DNA of 64,000 bases, from NCBI GenBank assembly GCA_965240325.2, contig OZ251238.1:744001-808000 (forward strand), read 5' to 3'. Shown here piece by piece: positions 21,931 through 31,529 of the stretch. Source of the stretch: Rebecca billardiae RCC1528 (lineage: Eukaryota > Haptophyta). Under the pieces are notes generated by a model. That model was not told where the DNA came from. It did not search any database and saw only the letters and a list, made by a program, of their open reading frames with translations. The stretch's first letter is position 1. Each line of letters starts with the position of its first letter. The translations under genes and the position numbers were made by a program.

Positions 21931-22643
21931 CGACGAGATGACGACGACGACGATGCGACGATGCGCCCGTCGGATGGCGGCGGTGAGTCATCTCGTCAGC
22001 ATGACGAGATGCGCCGCCGCCGCTGCCACCGCTGCCAAGTCGTGTAGACGCTGTGCGCGCGCATCGTCATGACGATCGTCATGATGCCATGCGCCGTGCG
22101 TCGTACTCGCGTGCTCAGTGCTGCTGCGGCGCGCGCGCTGCTGCTTATGATGACGACTGATCAGAGTCTGATGACGCCGATGACGTCGCTGCCACGTATC
22201 GACGATGCCACTCAACTCAATGACACTATGCTGACTCGTGACATCGGGCTGACTCGTGACATCGGGCTGACTCTTGATGCTGACTCGTGACATGTCGATG
22301 ATCCGTGATGATCATGATGATCACGGATCATCGCCTGCGGATATCGCGACGAAGCGACGAGACGGAGTCGTGCTCACAGATGACTGTCGAGTAGTTAGGA
22401 GCCCTGGCGGCTCATCCAATGACGATCCGCCTGGCAGAGCCTTCCGACGACGATTCCGCACCCACGGGTCCCCCTCTCTCCGATCGCGGCAATATGGCTG
22501 CGCCTTGTGAGGGAAGACGCAGTGGACGCTGTGCGTGCGTGATGATGACGAGGATGACGAGTGTGCAGCAGTCGTCGCAGCATGGCAGCATCGCGCGCGT
22601 GCGAGCCCGCGCGGCCGCGCGTGCGAGGAGGCACCGCCCCAGC
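21931..22643. other. intergenic with simple and inverted repeats
   Basis: Convergent 3' ends. Rich in GATGAC-type simple sequence. Contains a tandem 18-bp repeat (CTGACTCGTGACATCGGG at 22231-22248 and 22249-22266, with decayed copies to 22293) and a hairpin with perfect 13-bp arms (22296-22308 and 22321-22333). No gene seen. Confidence 0.6.
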
Positions 22644-24110
22644 TCACACGCGCGGCTCGGCGTTGAGCGGCGCGCGCACGCCCCCCGGGCCGGACGCGGC
22701 GAGGTAGTCTCCGCGCGCCGCGCGCCGCTGGCCGTACTGCTTGAGCGCAGCCGGGGCGGCGACGGCGGCGGCGACCAGCGCGCAGACGCCGAGGGCGATC
22801 GTGAGGGTCGGCGTGGCGCTCGAGCCGCGCGCGCCCGACGGCGTGCCGACACGGACGAGCCCCGTGCGTGCGCCCACCGCGCTGACGGCGTCGTTGATCG
22901 ACACGCTGAGCCGCGGCGCCGTGCCGGGCTGCGCGCGCTCAGCCTGCCTGGCGACAGAGCCGCTGACAAACTCGAGCGCGGTGTCCTTGACCGCGGCCAT
23001 CGCGGCGGCGGAGAGCTTGGGCGGCTCGGCGCGCCCCTCGCGCGCCGCCTGCTCCCGGTGCGCGCGCTCCACCTCCGCAGCCACCAGCTCCGCCTGCCTC
23101 TCCACCTCCGAGCGCGCTCCCTCCATGTGAGCCTTCATCCGCGCGATCGCGTCCTCAGGCGCGCCGCGCGCGCGCGCGTCGCTGATCGCGTTCTGGAGGC
23201 CGGTCTGCATGAACTTGGCCGCGCGGTACATGCCGGCGTGCGTGTCGTACTGCCCCCACTCCTTCGACGCGTCGGTGCTCGCGTCGGCGTCCGCGCCCGA
23301 GCCGTCAGCGCCCGCGCCGTCGGCGCCCGCGCCGTCGGCGCCCGCGCCGTCGGCGCCCGCGCCGTCCTGCGCGCCCGGCTGCGCGCCGCCGGCCGCATAG
23401 CCCTTCGCGTCGCGCATGCGCCGCGTCATCTGCGCAATGTCGGCCTCGGACATGCCGTGCTTGCGACCCTCGGCCGTGGCGAAGGCGAGCGCCTCTTCGA
23501 TGTGCCACGCCGACTCGCCCTCGGCGCCGTGCCACAGGCCGTTTGCGTCTGCAGGCGCGTCAGCGGATGCGGCTGGGGAGCCATCGGCCGCGGGCGCGCC
23601 GCTTCCGGCCGCCGCGTGCATCCGGTTGGTGAGGTCGGTGATGACGTCCTGCGGCATGCCGTGCGCCTGGCCCTGCGCGATCGCGGCCTGCATCGCCGAC
23701 GCCATGTGCTTCGCCGCCTCGTCCGCGCGCGTGAGCAGCTCGGTCTCGGCGTGGCCCATGTTGTTCTGAATGTCCGCGAGCTCGGCGGCGGACGCGCCGT
23801 GGGCGGAGGCCTCGCGGACGGCGATGAGCATCTCGTTGTGGATGCGGGTCGCAGCACGGCGCATGTCGTTCAAGCCGTTGGCCATGCTCGCCGCGTCGCT
23901 CGCGCTGGGTGACGACTGCGCGCCGTCGGCCTGCGCGTCGCCGCCAGCAGCGGCGCTCGTGTCGACCGCGGCCAGGTTCTTCACCCACTGGGCGTTTCCG
24001 AAGCGGCTGGCGAGCTCGTCGCGGTCGACAAGCACGTTGTTGAAGTACACCGCGTCCCCCGCAGCCGGGGCTGCGAGGAACACGGCGACCAGGGCGAGCC
24101 GCGCGAGCAT
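22644..24110 (-). CDS. Type I membrane protein with four-copy helical repeat, unknown function
   Basis: 488 aa, intronless, ATG 24110; the open frame upstream starts only at a TTG. I do not recognise the family. A signal peptide (MLARLALVAVFLAAPAAG) is followed by a conserved-looking stretch (AVYFNNVLVDRDELASRFG). Four spaced copies of a 16-residue motif follow: AHGASAAELADIQNNM, AHGMPQDVITDLTNRM, KHGMSEADIAQMTRRM and ARGAPEDAIARMKAHM. Between copies 3 and 4 lies a GADGA pentad array (about 5 units) ending in an Asp/Ala tract. Near the C-terminus a membrane helix (TLTIALGVCALVAAAVAAPAAL) precedes a basic tail of about 30 residues. The layout suggests a lumenal or extracellular helical domain anchored by one helix. 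Confidence 0.75.
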   Translation of the reverse strand: MLARLALVAVFLAAPAAGDAVYFNNVLVDRDELASRFGNAQWVKNLAAVDTSAAAGGDAQADGAQSSPSASDAASMANGLNDMRRAATRIHNEMLIAVREASAHGASAAELADIQNNMGHAETELLTRADEAAKHMASAMQAAIAQGQAHGMPQDVITDLTNRMHAAAGSGAPAADGSPAASADAPADANGLWHGAEGESAWHIEEALAFATAEGRKHGMSEADIAQMTRRMRDAKGYAAGGAQPGAQDGAGADGAGADGAGADGAGADGSGADADASTDASKEWGQYDTHAGMYRAAKFMQTGLQNAISDARARGAPEDAIARMKAHMEGARSEVERQAELVAAEVERAHREQAAREGRAEPPKLSAAAMAAVKDTALEFVSGSVARQAERAQPGTAPRLSVSINDAVSAVGARTGLVRVGTPSGARGSSATPTLTIALGVCALVAAAVAAPAALKQYGQRRAARGDYLAASGPGGVRAPLNAEPRV

Positions 24111-25062
24111 GCCTCTGATGAGCCACGGCCGGCCTGGCTGGGCGTGAGACGCGCTCGGTTCGCGCGTCCGCGTTTGGGGCGAGCATCTTGAAGCGACCAA
24201 CGAGTTTCGGCTCGGCCAACGGGATTTCGGAAAAGCCGGACCAGTGACCGGACGCTCGCTCTGTGGCGCAGTGGCGGCAACATCCAGGTCAAGACATCAG
24301 CGGGTGCCGGACTGCCACTCACTCACAGCCAGTGTGCCCCTGCGAGCCCCATCGCGCGTCCGACGCCCGTCGTTGCACCGCGGCTGGCGCGGTGTGAAGC
24401 CCGAATGGCCCGGCATCGGGGTACTCAACTCTCATCAAGCTATGCATGCCCTGCCAACCCGATTCACGCTGAACGGTTCCGAAGTCGTCGCGGAAGGTCA
24501 CTGCCCGCGAGCGCACCAGGCAGCCGCCGGTACTCGGCCCAATTATGGGGGTTTAAACAAGTACTACTAGCTAAGGAGGGTCAGAATTAGTACCGCCACC
24601 GAGTGCTTGCTCCCGCAGCCGCCGCGCGGCGCAGCTGCTCCGTGCTCGCCGCTAGGTCGGCGGGCGGCGACCGATCGACCGACCGACCGTACGACCTCAC
24701 CCTCATCCAAGTGCTCCGCGACGGAAGGCGCTCGGCCGCGGTGGCATAATCCGCGCCGTCGCCGCCGCGTGCCACCGAGGCCGAGGCACCGCGGTGCAAC
24801 GTACTAGCTAGCTAGTACTCGGCCCGGGACTACTGGTACTGCCTGCTGACCTGGTCAGTGGTCGGACGGGGCCGTAACAGGCGGGCGCCGCGTCGACGCC
24901 GATTCCGGCCCGGTACTAGTGTGTCCGTGCTGCACGCAGCCTGACGCCTGCCCGTTGCATATATGTATATACCATCACGTCGTCGTTATTATAATAAATA
25001 ATGTCAACGGCGCTGCTAAATAAGCAAGCAGAACTCATCGTCATCAATAAAACGACACATTT
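24111..25062. other. intergenic, no gene seen
   Basis: Lies between the 5' end of the repeat-protein gene and the 3' end of the exonuclease gene. A GC-rich first half and an AT-rich second half (24955-25060). The ORFs of about 60-110 codons show no recognisable domains. Confidence 0.4.
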
Positions 25063-26250
25063 TCAGCTCGTTTTGAAATGTTTTGCCCCCGCGGAACCGC
25101 CAATCGATTGACATCCTGCTGGGAAAACACTCGGGGACGCTGCTCGCTTCGCGAGAGGGCGGGGCGGCGGTACACCAGATGGTCCCGGAGCCCCCGCTGT
25201 GCTTTCTCCAGACCCCTTGTTCAAACCCCCTTGCTCGGCCAAGCGGGAGCCATCGCCCTCGGGGGTGTCATCGGACTCCTTGCCCTTGGGCACAGGGTCT
25301 TCAGCCTCTTCAGGGAGTGCGCTGCTGCGTGGCACGCCAATAAGCCCTGCCTCGAGCCGCGCCACTGCGGCATCAAACCACTGCGGGTTTGAAGCGGCCT
25401 CGTCCTGCGGGTTGGAAGCGGCCTCGTCCGGCGTCGGGAGAGGCGGGAGCGCCGGGAGTCCTTCTCGTGCGCACGGCGGATACGGCGGCTTGACCACGGA
25501 GCCGTGCTTGCGGTCGGCATCTTTCTGGCGGAGCGCGCTCAAGAGCTCTTCAACGTCCTTCTCTGAGCACTCCAGCCTCATCACAAGCGCGTCGTAGACG
25601 CGCACGCTGGCGACCACGTCGAGAGCGGCGTAGTGCAGCTGGTCCTCGCTGAGCGGCACCTGCCGCCAGTCGCCCGTGCGCACCGCCGGCTTGGGCAGGT
25701 CCTTGTATGTCAGCTTTGCCAGCAGCGTCTGCAGCTTCCAAAAGGACGAGGTCTTCCAGTTGAGCCCAAGAGATGTGTCGTTTGTCGTCGCTGCCACCTC
25801 ATCTCGCATAGCGTTGAGGTCGATGAGGCGCGGGATCGCCGTGCCGCCTGAAATGCCGCCGGCGGCGAGGCCCCTGTGCTCGTAGCTCTGCTCGAGCATG
25901 GCTGCGTCAAACATCACGCCAGCGCCGACCTTGATGCACGGCCCGCCCAGGAGGCGCGCCAGCGAGCCAGGCACGAAGCCAATGGCGTGGAGGTGCACGA
26001 CAGCGACGACACGAAGAGTGCCGATCTGCAAGACGTCAATCTTCATCTCGCTCACAGGGAGGAGCGTCTGCTCGTTCGGCGGGTCGCAGAATGCCTTCCA
26101 CTCCGTGTCGAGGCCGAGCACGTGCCCATAGTCCTGAGCATTCTGCAGGTCGTGCTCGATCTCTGCAACGGCATGGTCCGTCTCCGCCTCCGTGCGTGCG
26201 TACAGCACGCGGTCGTCGACGCGCAGCTCCAGCGGCTCGAGTTCGGCCAT
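25063..26250 (-). CDS. 3'-5' exonuclease, DEDDy type (WRN/RNase D-like)
   Basis: 395 aa, intronless, ATG 26250 (MAELEPLEL). The exonuclease domain covers about residues 15-225. Exo I is VLGLDTEWKAF (Asp and Glu of DEDD). Exo II contains KVGAGVMFDAAML. Exo III is EDQLHYAALDVVASVRVYDAL (Tyr and last Asp). GDWRQVPLSEDQL resembles WRN-type domains. Such enzymes remove 3' nucleotides from DNA or structured RNA using two metal ions. The C-terminal 170 residues are disordered, Pro/Ser/Glu-rich, with a perfect 8-residue tandem (DEAASNPQ twice) and no helicase domain, so it is a stand-alone nuclease. It is divergent from TSG101 across 293 bp. Confidence 0.87.
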   Translation of the reverse strand: MAELEPLELRVDDRVLYARTEAETDHAVAEIEHDLQNAQDYGHVLGLDTEWKAFCDPPNEQTLLPVSEMKIDVLQIGTLRVVAVVHLHAIGFVPGSLARLLGGPCIKVGAGVMFDAAMLEQSYEHRGLAAGGISGGTAIPRLIDLNAMRDEVAATTNDTSLGLNWKTSSFWKLQTLLAKLTYKDLPKPAVRTGDWRQVPLSEDQLHYAALDVVASVRVYDALVMRLECSEKDVEELLSALRQKDADRKHGSVVKPPYPPCAREGLPALPPLPTPDEAASNPQDEAASNPQWFDAAVARLEAGLIGVPRSSALPEEAEDPVPKGKESDDTPEGDGSRLAEQGGLNKGSGESTAGAPGPSGVPPPRPLAKRAASPSVFPAGCQSIGGSAGAKHFKTS

Positions 26251-26543
26251 TTGATGAGTGCGTTGGCCTGCGGACGCCCCGCACGGCCTTGAGAGCTCTT
26301 TCCCTGCGAACCGGTTCGTCGCGGGCGCCGTGATTTCTAAGTACAGTTTACTAAGAATAAGAGACGCACACAGCTCAGGCAGGCGAGATTGACGCCCGCC
26401 AACTGTCACCGCCCATGAAGCCGTAAGTGAACGTGCGGTCCGGAGTGACTCCGGACTGGGAAGGTGCCTCCTCCGGAGCGGCGCGCCGCGCGTGCAGTGG
26501 CAGCCGAGGAGGCAGACGGTGGGGGGCGCGTGCGGGCAGCGCC
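26251..26543. promoter_or_regulatory. divergent promoter, exonuclease / TSG101, with 49-bp element
   Basis: 293 bp between opposed ATGs. The centre is occupied by copy 2 of the 49-bp element. The TSG101 frame is open upstream of its ATG but has only a GTG at 26427. Confidence 0.45.
26342..26390 (+). repeat. 49-bp element, copy 2
   Basis: Exact inverted copy of 3035-3083. On the plus strand it starts TACAGTTTACTAAGAATAAG, ends GGCAGGCGAGATT and lies 153 nt upstream of the TSG101 ATG. Confidence 0.85.
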
Positions 26544-27857
26544 ATGCGTTGGTGGGGGGGCGGCGGCAACGCGGCGCCCACGGCGCAGCATCCAGCCGCG
26601 CCCGTCGCCGTGGGCCCGTCCCACGCACGACCGCCGGCGCTCATCGAGCAGGCGCTGCGCGCCGCGGACGACGGCGCGCAGCGGGAGCGCCAGCCGCCGT
26701 ATCGGCACCGCGCGCGCGCGTACCACGACCTGCTCACGCTCTCCGAGTCGTTCCCGCACCTGCAGCCGATGGCGAGCCCGTGCCCCGGCTGGCGCCAGCC
26801 CCTCGTCTGCATGTCCGGCACCGTGCCCATCGTCCACGCAGGCGTGCAGTACAATATTCCGGTCCTGCTGCGGCTGCTGCCAAGCTACCCTGAGCCTGCG
26901 CGCGGCGCGTCCGGCGTGGCGGCGCCCGTGGAGGCGCTGGTCACGCCGACGGCGGAGATGGTGATCAAGCCGGCCCACGCGCACGTCGACGCGAGCGGCC
27001 GCTGCGTGCTCCACGCCCTCGCCCACTGGTCCCCTCGCGACTCGACTCTGGTGGGCGTGGTCAGTGAGCTCTGCGCTGAGTTCTCGGCCGACCCGCCCGT
27101 GTTCGCGCGGCCGGCTGGGGCGCGGCAGCCCCCCGCGGCGCAGCCGACGCCGGTCGCGCAGGCGTACCTCGCGCCGGCGCACGGCGCGCCCACCTCGACC
27201 GCCGCCGCCACCGCCGCAGCCGGGGCCGCCGCCGCCGGCGCGTCGGGCACCGCGCACCCTGCAGCACGCGACCGGCCGCAGTCGCAGCCGCCGCCGTCGA
27301 CGCTGGCGCGCGCCAACACGGGCGAGCTGCTCGAGGAGATGGCGGGGCAGCGCCGCGCGTTCATCGCGGAGCAGGCGAGGCGGCGCGGCGCGCGGCTCGC
27401 CGCCGAGCACGCCGAGCGCGTGCGCGCGCTGCACGCCGAGCGCCAGGCGCTGCAGCAGCGCGCCGCCGCCATCGTGGCGCTGGACGGCGAGTGCGCGCGC
27501 GTGCGCGCCGCCGCCGAGTCCGCCGCGCTCGCCGTGTCCGAGGCGCGCGCGCGCGCGGAGGAGTGGGGCGCGACGTACGCGGGCGGCGCCGACCCCGCCG
27601 CGCCGAGCCGCGTGCGCATCGAGCCGCCGCCGTCGCTCGACGCGCTCGTGCTGCCCGCGGACGGCCGCTCGGCGCAGCTGCTCGAGCTGCTCGCGGAGGA
27701 GAGGGCCCTCAGGGAGAGCGTGCAGATGCTGGCGAGCCAGCTCGAGGCGGGGCGGGTGCCGCCCGCGGCGTTCGTGCGGCACACGCGCCGGCTGTCGCGC
27801 GAGCTCTTCTTCGCCCGCGCCGCGCGCATAGAGCTGCTCGCCCGCGGGTCGGCCTGA
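26544..27857 (+). CDS. TSG101: ESCRT-I subunit TSG101/VPS23
   Basis: 437 aa, intronless, first ATG at 26544. The UEV domain (about residues 45-180) is clear: YHDLLTLSESFPHLQP, LVCMSGTVPIVHAGVQYNIPVLLRLLPSYP, TAEMVIKPAHAHVDASGRCVL, DSTLVGVVSELCAEFSADPPVF. UEV domains resemble E2 enzymes without the catalytic Cys and bind ubiquitin and P(S/T)AP-type motifs. A Pro/Ala linker, a coiled coil (EEMAGQRRAFIAEQARRRGARL...) and a C-terminal steadiness box (LDALVLPADGRSAQLLELLAEERALRES...) complete the VPS23 layout. ESCRT-I sorts ubiquitinated cargo at endosomes and acts in cytokinesis. Confidence 0.9.
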   Translation: MRWWGGGGNAAPTAQHPAAPVAVGPSHARPPALIEQALRAADDGAQRERQPPYRHRARAYHDLLTLSESFPHLQPMASPCPGWRQPLVCMSGTVPIVHAGVQYNIPVLLRLLPSYPEPARGASGVAAPVEALVTPTAEMVIKPAHAHVDASGRCVLHALAHWSPRDSTLVGVVSELCAEFSADPPVFARPAGARQPPAAQPTPVAQAYLAPAHGAPTSTAAATAAAGAAAAGASGTAHPAARDRPQSQPPPSTLARANTGELLEEMAGQRRAFIAEQARRRGARLAAEHAERVRALHAERQALQQRAAAIVALDGECARVRAAAESAALAVSEARARAEEWGATYAGGADPAAPSRVRIEPPPSLDALVLPADGRSAQLLELLAEERALRESVQMLASQLEAGRVPPAAFVRHTRRLSRELFFARAARIELLARGSA

Positions 27858-28392
27858 CCGGCGCGGCGCGGCGCCCCGCGGCGCAGCCGAAGCACGCCTG
27901 GCAACCGCGCCGCCCATAGGGTCCCCAGGGCCAGGGGCATCCTAGGGGCCCCAGGCGGACTCAAGGAGGCTCAAGTTACACGCCGAGCTGGTGCTGCCGC
28001 CATGTAACTAATGTTAGAAATACCGTAGTAGCTGTAGTATTCTGAAGCTGACGCCGAGTCCGGGCTCGGCCAGTGACGGCAGTGTGCAGTCGCGCGTGGC
28101 CGTGGGCGCGCGGCACGCCGCTTCTGCGGGCCCAGCGGGCCTGGCTGCTGCAGCTGGGCCTGGCCATCCGGGACGTCCTCGGGAGGGCCTCTCTGCTCAG
28201 TGCTCTGTCATCTGCAGTCAGCTTCCCTGTCCACTGTGCATTCCGGTCATCATTCACAGGCAGGAGGCAGCGGAAGGAAGGCCGGACTTTCCCGCCATCA
28301 CGTCCGCGACTCCGCGCTCGCCAGGGTGCTCCGGAGCACGGTGCGCGTGACGTCAGTGCAGCCCTCAACGCTCGGGACCGCCATCGCTCACG
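27858..28392. other. intergenic, no gene seen
   Basis: 535 bp between two plus-strand genes, so it should hold the TSG101 3' UTR and the TPR gene promoter. A GGGGCC-rich stretch at 27915-27975; nothing else recognisable. Confidence 0.4.
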
Positions 28393-30729
28393 ATGCAAGC
28401 GGAGGAAGCTGATGACGCGCGCACGCTCGGGCAGAGCACGCCGGGCGGCGGCGCTGCCGACGTGCCCACTCGGCACGCGAGCGCAGAGGGCGCGCCTACC
28501 GCGCACGCCGAGCAGACCGGGCCCGCCGTCGCGCCCAGCGGCGCTGCCCCCACGTTCGGCGACGTGGTCGCCGCCATCGGCGTGGAGGGGCTGTGCCGCA
28601 GCCTCGGGCGCGGCCTCCTCGCCCTGCGCGCCACGTGCGCCGAGTACCGCGAGGCGGTGGAGGAGTGGGCGGAGCGCGCGTTTGCCGAGAGCGCACACGC
28701 CGTCAGCACCACGCCGCTCGACACGCACGTCACCGCGCTGCTCGCCAAGCACGGCGCGCCGCGCGTCGAGTGCCCGGCGGACGTCGGCGTCGAGATCGAC
28801 GGCCGCACCAAGCTGCTGCTCGTGGCGCGCGTGATGGGCGCGCCCGCTGCCGAGCTCGCCGCCGAGGCGGAGTGGGCGCGCCCCTCCCCCTGGGAGGTCC
28901 AGCAAGACAGCGATCCTCGCCCGGCGCTCGAGTTCCGGCTGAGCAAGGAGAGCGTGCTCTTCGAGCTCGTGCGGCACTCGCGCGTCTCGCCGGCCGGGCA
29001 CAGCCAGCTGCTCGCCGCCGCGTGCGCGCTGCTGAGCCACTGCGCCCACAGAAAGTGGATGGGCGCGCGTGGGCCGGGCGGCGAGGGCGACGAGCGCGAG
29101 CCGCAGGAGCGCGCGCGGTGGGGCCCGCACCGAGCCTCGCTAGGGGCCGCGGCCGCCGCGCTCACCGTGGCGCTCCGATACAGCCCCCTTGCCGAGACCA
29201 TCGGGCTCGGCGCCGAGTCGCACGAGGACGCTGAGGCGCTGTGGCGCGGCGTCGACGTGCTGTGCGGCCCGCTCGGCCTCGCCGGCGCGCGCGCCGCCCA
29301 CGACGGCGGTGTGCCCCCTGTGCCGAGCGCGGACCCGCCCGAGTGGAGCGGCCCGGACTGCCGCTGGGCGTTTGCACACCCGGACCTGCGCGGCGGGCAT
29401 GGCGCCGAGAGCGCGCCGTCCGCGGAGGCGCGCGGCGCGCGCGCCGAGGCGGCGCGCGCCGCGTGGCGCGCGGCGGTGGTGCGCCTGGCGCGCGGCGTGC
29501 GCGCGGCGCTGGAGCGCATGCACGCGGCGAGGCTGCTGCGCGCGCGCGCGGGCGACGAGTTCAGAGCCGCGAGCGCGGGTCCTGCCGAGGCCACGGGCCC
29601 TGCCGAGGCGGCGCGCGCGGCTCAGCTCGCCGAGGCGGCGCGCCTCTACTCGCTCGCCATCCACTTCACGCCGAGGTCGAGCGTGCTGCACGCCAACCGC
29701 TCGCTGGTCATGCTCAAGCTGGGCGCTCTTCGCGCGGCCGTGAGCGACGCGGCCCAGGCGCTCGTCGAGGACGACAGCAACAAGAAGGCCGCGCACCACC
29801 TGCTGCGCGCGCTCGCCGCGCGCGGGCACACCACGCACCCGCCCACCTCGCAGGCGCTCATGGCCGTGCACAGGCTCGAGCAGTGGTACCCACGCGAGGC
29901 GGGCGCGCTGCGCACCCAGTTCGACCCGCTGCTCGGTGCGCTCGAGCGGGTGCGCACCACCACCTTCAAGCAGGCGCGCGACGCGTACGCTGCGACGGCG
30001 CGGCGCGCGCGCGCCGGCGACGTGGGGAGCTGCTACGACCTCCAGTATGTGAGTAAGGACTGGGTCATGATCCACCACTACCACGGCGGGCGGCGGAGCT
30101 GCCCGTCGGGCGTGGAGCCGTGCTGCGAGGTGGACGCCGGGGATCCCGAGGTGGGCGAGTTCAACGTGATGGCCGCCGTGCTGCGCACCCGGTGCGGCAG
30201 CTACCCGCGCTGGTTCCTCATCAACACGTCGGTGATTATCGACTGCCGGAGCTCGCCAGTGATCCACGCGCTCTGCCAGGGGCACGTGCCGTACTACAAC
30301 CTGAGCGAGCTCGTCGCGACGACGGTCGCGGAGATGCGCGGCATGATGCGCGAGGACCCGGCCGGCGCGCGCGCCCTCGAGCACCGCTGCTTCCTCGTGA
30401 GCGTGATGCTCGAGCGATGGCTGCTCGCCGCGTCGCAGCCGGCGGTCGACGCGCTCGCCGCCGCGCTCGCCGAGCTGCGCGATGTGATCACGGCGTGCGG
30501 CCTGGCGAGGATGGCGGAGCAGCCGATCATCCCGTGCGCCGCGCACACGGGCTTGGCGTGCGCGGGCGTGCGCATGATGGCGCAGCGCTCGGCCAGCTGG
30601 CGGCGGCAGTACGGCACCGTCATGCACGCCGAGCTCGGCGACCTGCAGCGCGCTTCAGAGAGCGCCGCGCGCGCCGTCGGGCCCGAGGTGGCGCCCTTGA
30701 TCCGACTAATTGCCCCCCGCTCGGTATAG
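28393..30729 (+). CDS. TPR-containing protein of unknown function
   Basis: 778 aa, intronless, ATG at 28393. Residues 1-80 are low complexity. A tetratricopeptide-like pair lies near residues 410-480 (AEAARLYSLAIHFTPRSSVLHANRSLVMLKLG, written here only as the signature AIHFTPRSSVLHANRSLVML; then ALRAAVSDAAQALVEDDSNKKAAHHLL). The final 230 residues form a distinct domain with conserved-looking Cys, His and Trp positions (GSCYDLQYVSKDWVMIHHYHGG, CPSGVEPCCEVDAGD, CRSSPVIHALCQGHVPYYN) that I cannot name. The TPR pair suggests protein-protein binding. No targeting signal is obvious. Confidence 0.72.
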   Translation: MQAEEADDARTLGQSTPGGGAADVPTRHASAEGAPTAHAEQTGPAVAPSGAAPTFGDVVAAIGVEGLCRSLGRGLLALRATCAEYREAVEEWAERAFAESAHAVSTTPLDTHVTALLAKHGAPRVECPADVGVEIDGRTKLLLVARVMGAPAAELAAEAEWARPSPWEVQQDSDPRPALEFRLSKESVLFELVRHSRVSPAGHSQLLAAACALLSHCAHRKWMGARGPGGEGDEREPQERARWGPHRASLGAAAAALTVALRYSPLAETIGLGAESHEDAEALWRGVDVLCGPLGLAGARAAHDGGVPPVPSADPPEWSGPDCRWAFAHPDLRGGHGAESAPSAEARGARAEAARAAWRAAVVRLARGVRAALERMHAARLLRARAGDEFRAASAGPAEATGPAEAARAAQLAEAARLYSLAIHFTPRSSVLHANRSLVMLKLGALRAAVSDAAQALVEDDSNKKAAHHLLRALAARGHTTHPPTSQALMAVHRLEQWYPREAGALRTQFDPLLGALERVRTTTFKQARDAYAATARRARAGDVGSCYDLQYVSKDWVMIHHYHGGRRSCPSGVEPCCEVDAGDPEVGEFNVMAAVLRTRCGSYPRWFLINTSVIIDCRSSPVIHALCQGHVPYYNLSELVATTVAEMRGMMREDPAGARALEHRCFLVSVMLERWLLAASQPAVDALAAALAELRDVITACGLARMAEQPIIPCAAHTGLACAGVRMMAQRSASWRRQYGTVMHAELGDLQRASESAARAVGPEVAPLIRLIAPRSV

Positions 30730-31070
30730 TCTATGTAGTTATAACTAACTAAAGTCAGCGCACGCGCTGACTGTACAAGTGGCACTGGCTCGGGCTTGCT
30801 GCTGTCGCTGACTGATGAACGGTACTAGTCAAACAGTGACGTTGTCGTGCAGCTGCGGCCGCAGCGCATCACATGCCAAACATGAAAATCCCCGGAGTAG
30901 TGAGCTGCAATAATACCACATCGTCGGCGACACCACGTCGTCAGCGACAGCACGTCGCACCAGGTGGGCCACGACTCAACGTCCGTGAGGTCGGCTGGGC
31001 GAGAGGGACAAAGCGTGGTGGTGCTGAGACGGTGTCCTGTGTCAGCTCGCTGAGGCACCGAGGAGCACGT
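30730..31070. other. intergenic with 17-bp degenerate tandem repeat
   Basis: Convergent 3' ends. A roughly 17-bp unit (CACCACGTCGTCAGCGA type) is repeated about three times at 30914-30965. No gene. Confidence 0.4.
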
Positions 31071-31529
31071 TCAGCCGTGGCTCAGCAAGGCGGAATCCGT
31101 GACGCGCACGTGGTTCGCAACGACCACCATCGGCGAGTCCTTGACGCCCTTCGAGCCGTACTCCAGCACGCCGTTTGTGAACGGCACGAACGCAAGGCTC
31201 GCGATCCCATAGTCGCTCGCGAGCTTGAACCGATGGAAGACCGTCGGGTCAAGCTGGTTCACATCCTGCACGATCTCGGGGACACCCGTCTGGAACACTC
31301 GTCCGACGACGCCGTCCCCCACGCCGAACTCCCAGCTCCTCGAGCGGCGCATGGCGTTCAGTTGCCGCTTGCTGTTGGTCTGTTTGGTGTGCACGAGCCG
31401 CTTGGACTCTGGATCAAGCTGCCACCAAATGACGTAGTCGGACTGCGTGCACTCCAGCACGGCGGTGAGCGCTTCGTCGGAGACGGCGAACGGGCACAGC
31501 TGCTCCTCCGTGCCGGGCACCCTCGCCAT
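31071..31529 (-). CDS. Small single-GAF-domain protein
   Basis: 152 aa, ATG 31529, intronless. Almost the whole protein is one GAF domain: ALTAVLECTQSDYVIWWQLD at the start, a central WEFGVGDGVVGRVFQTGVPEI (the GxGxxGxxxxTG pattern of GAF/phytochrome-type sensors), then DYGIASLAFVPFTNGVLEYGS. GAF domains bind small ligands such as cyclic nucleotides, bilins or redox signals, or act as dimerisation modules. There is no output domain and no conserved Cys in the usual bilin position that I can identify. The encoded chain may act with a partner. Confidence 0.75.
   Translation of the reverse strand: MARVPGTEEQLCPFAVSDEALTAVLECTQSDYVIWWQLDPESKRLVHTKQTNSKRQLNAMRRSRSWEFGVGDGVVGRVFQTGVPEIVQDVNQLDPTVFHRFKLASDYGIASLAFVPFTNGVLEYGSKGVKDSPMVVVANHVRVTDSALLSHG

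Noticed and set aside
30914-30965. CRISPR-like array
   Set aside because: Only three degenerate 17-bp units without spacers, in a eukaryotic context.
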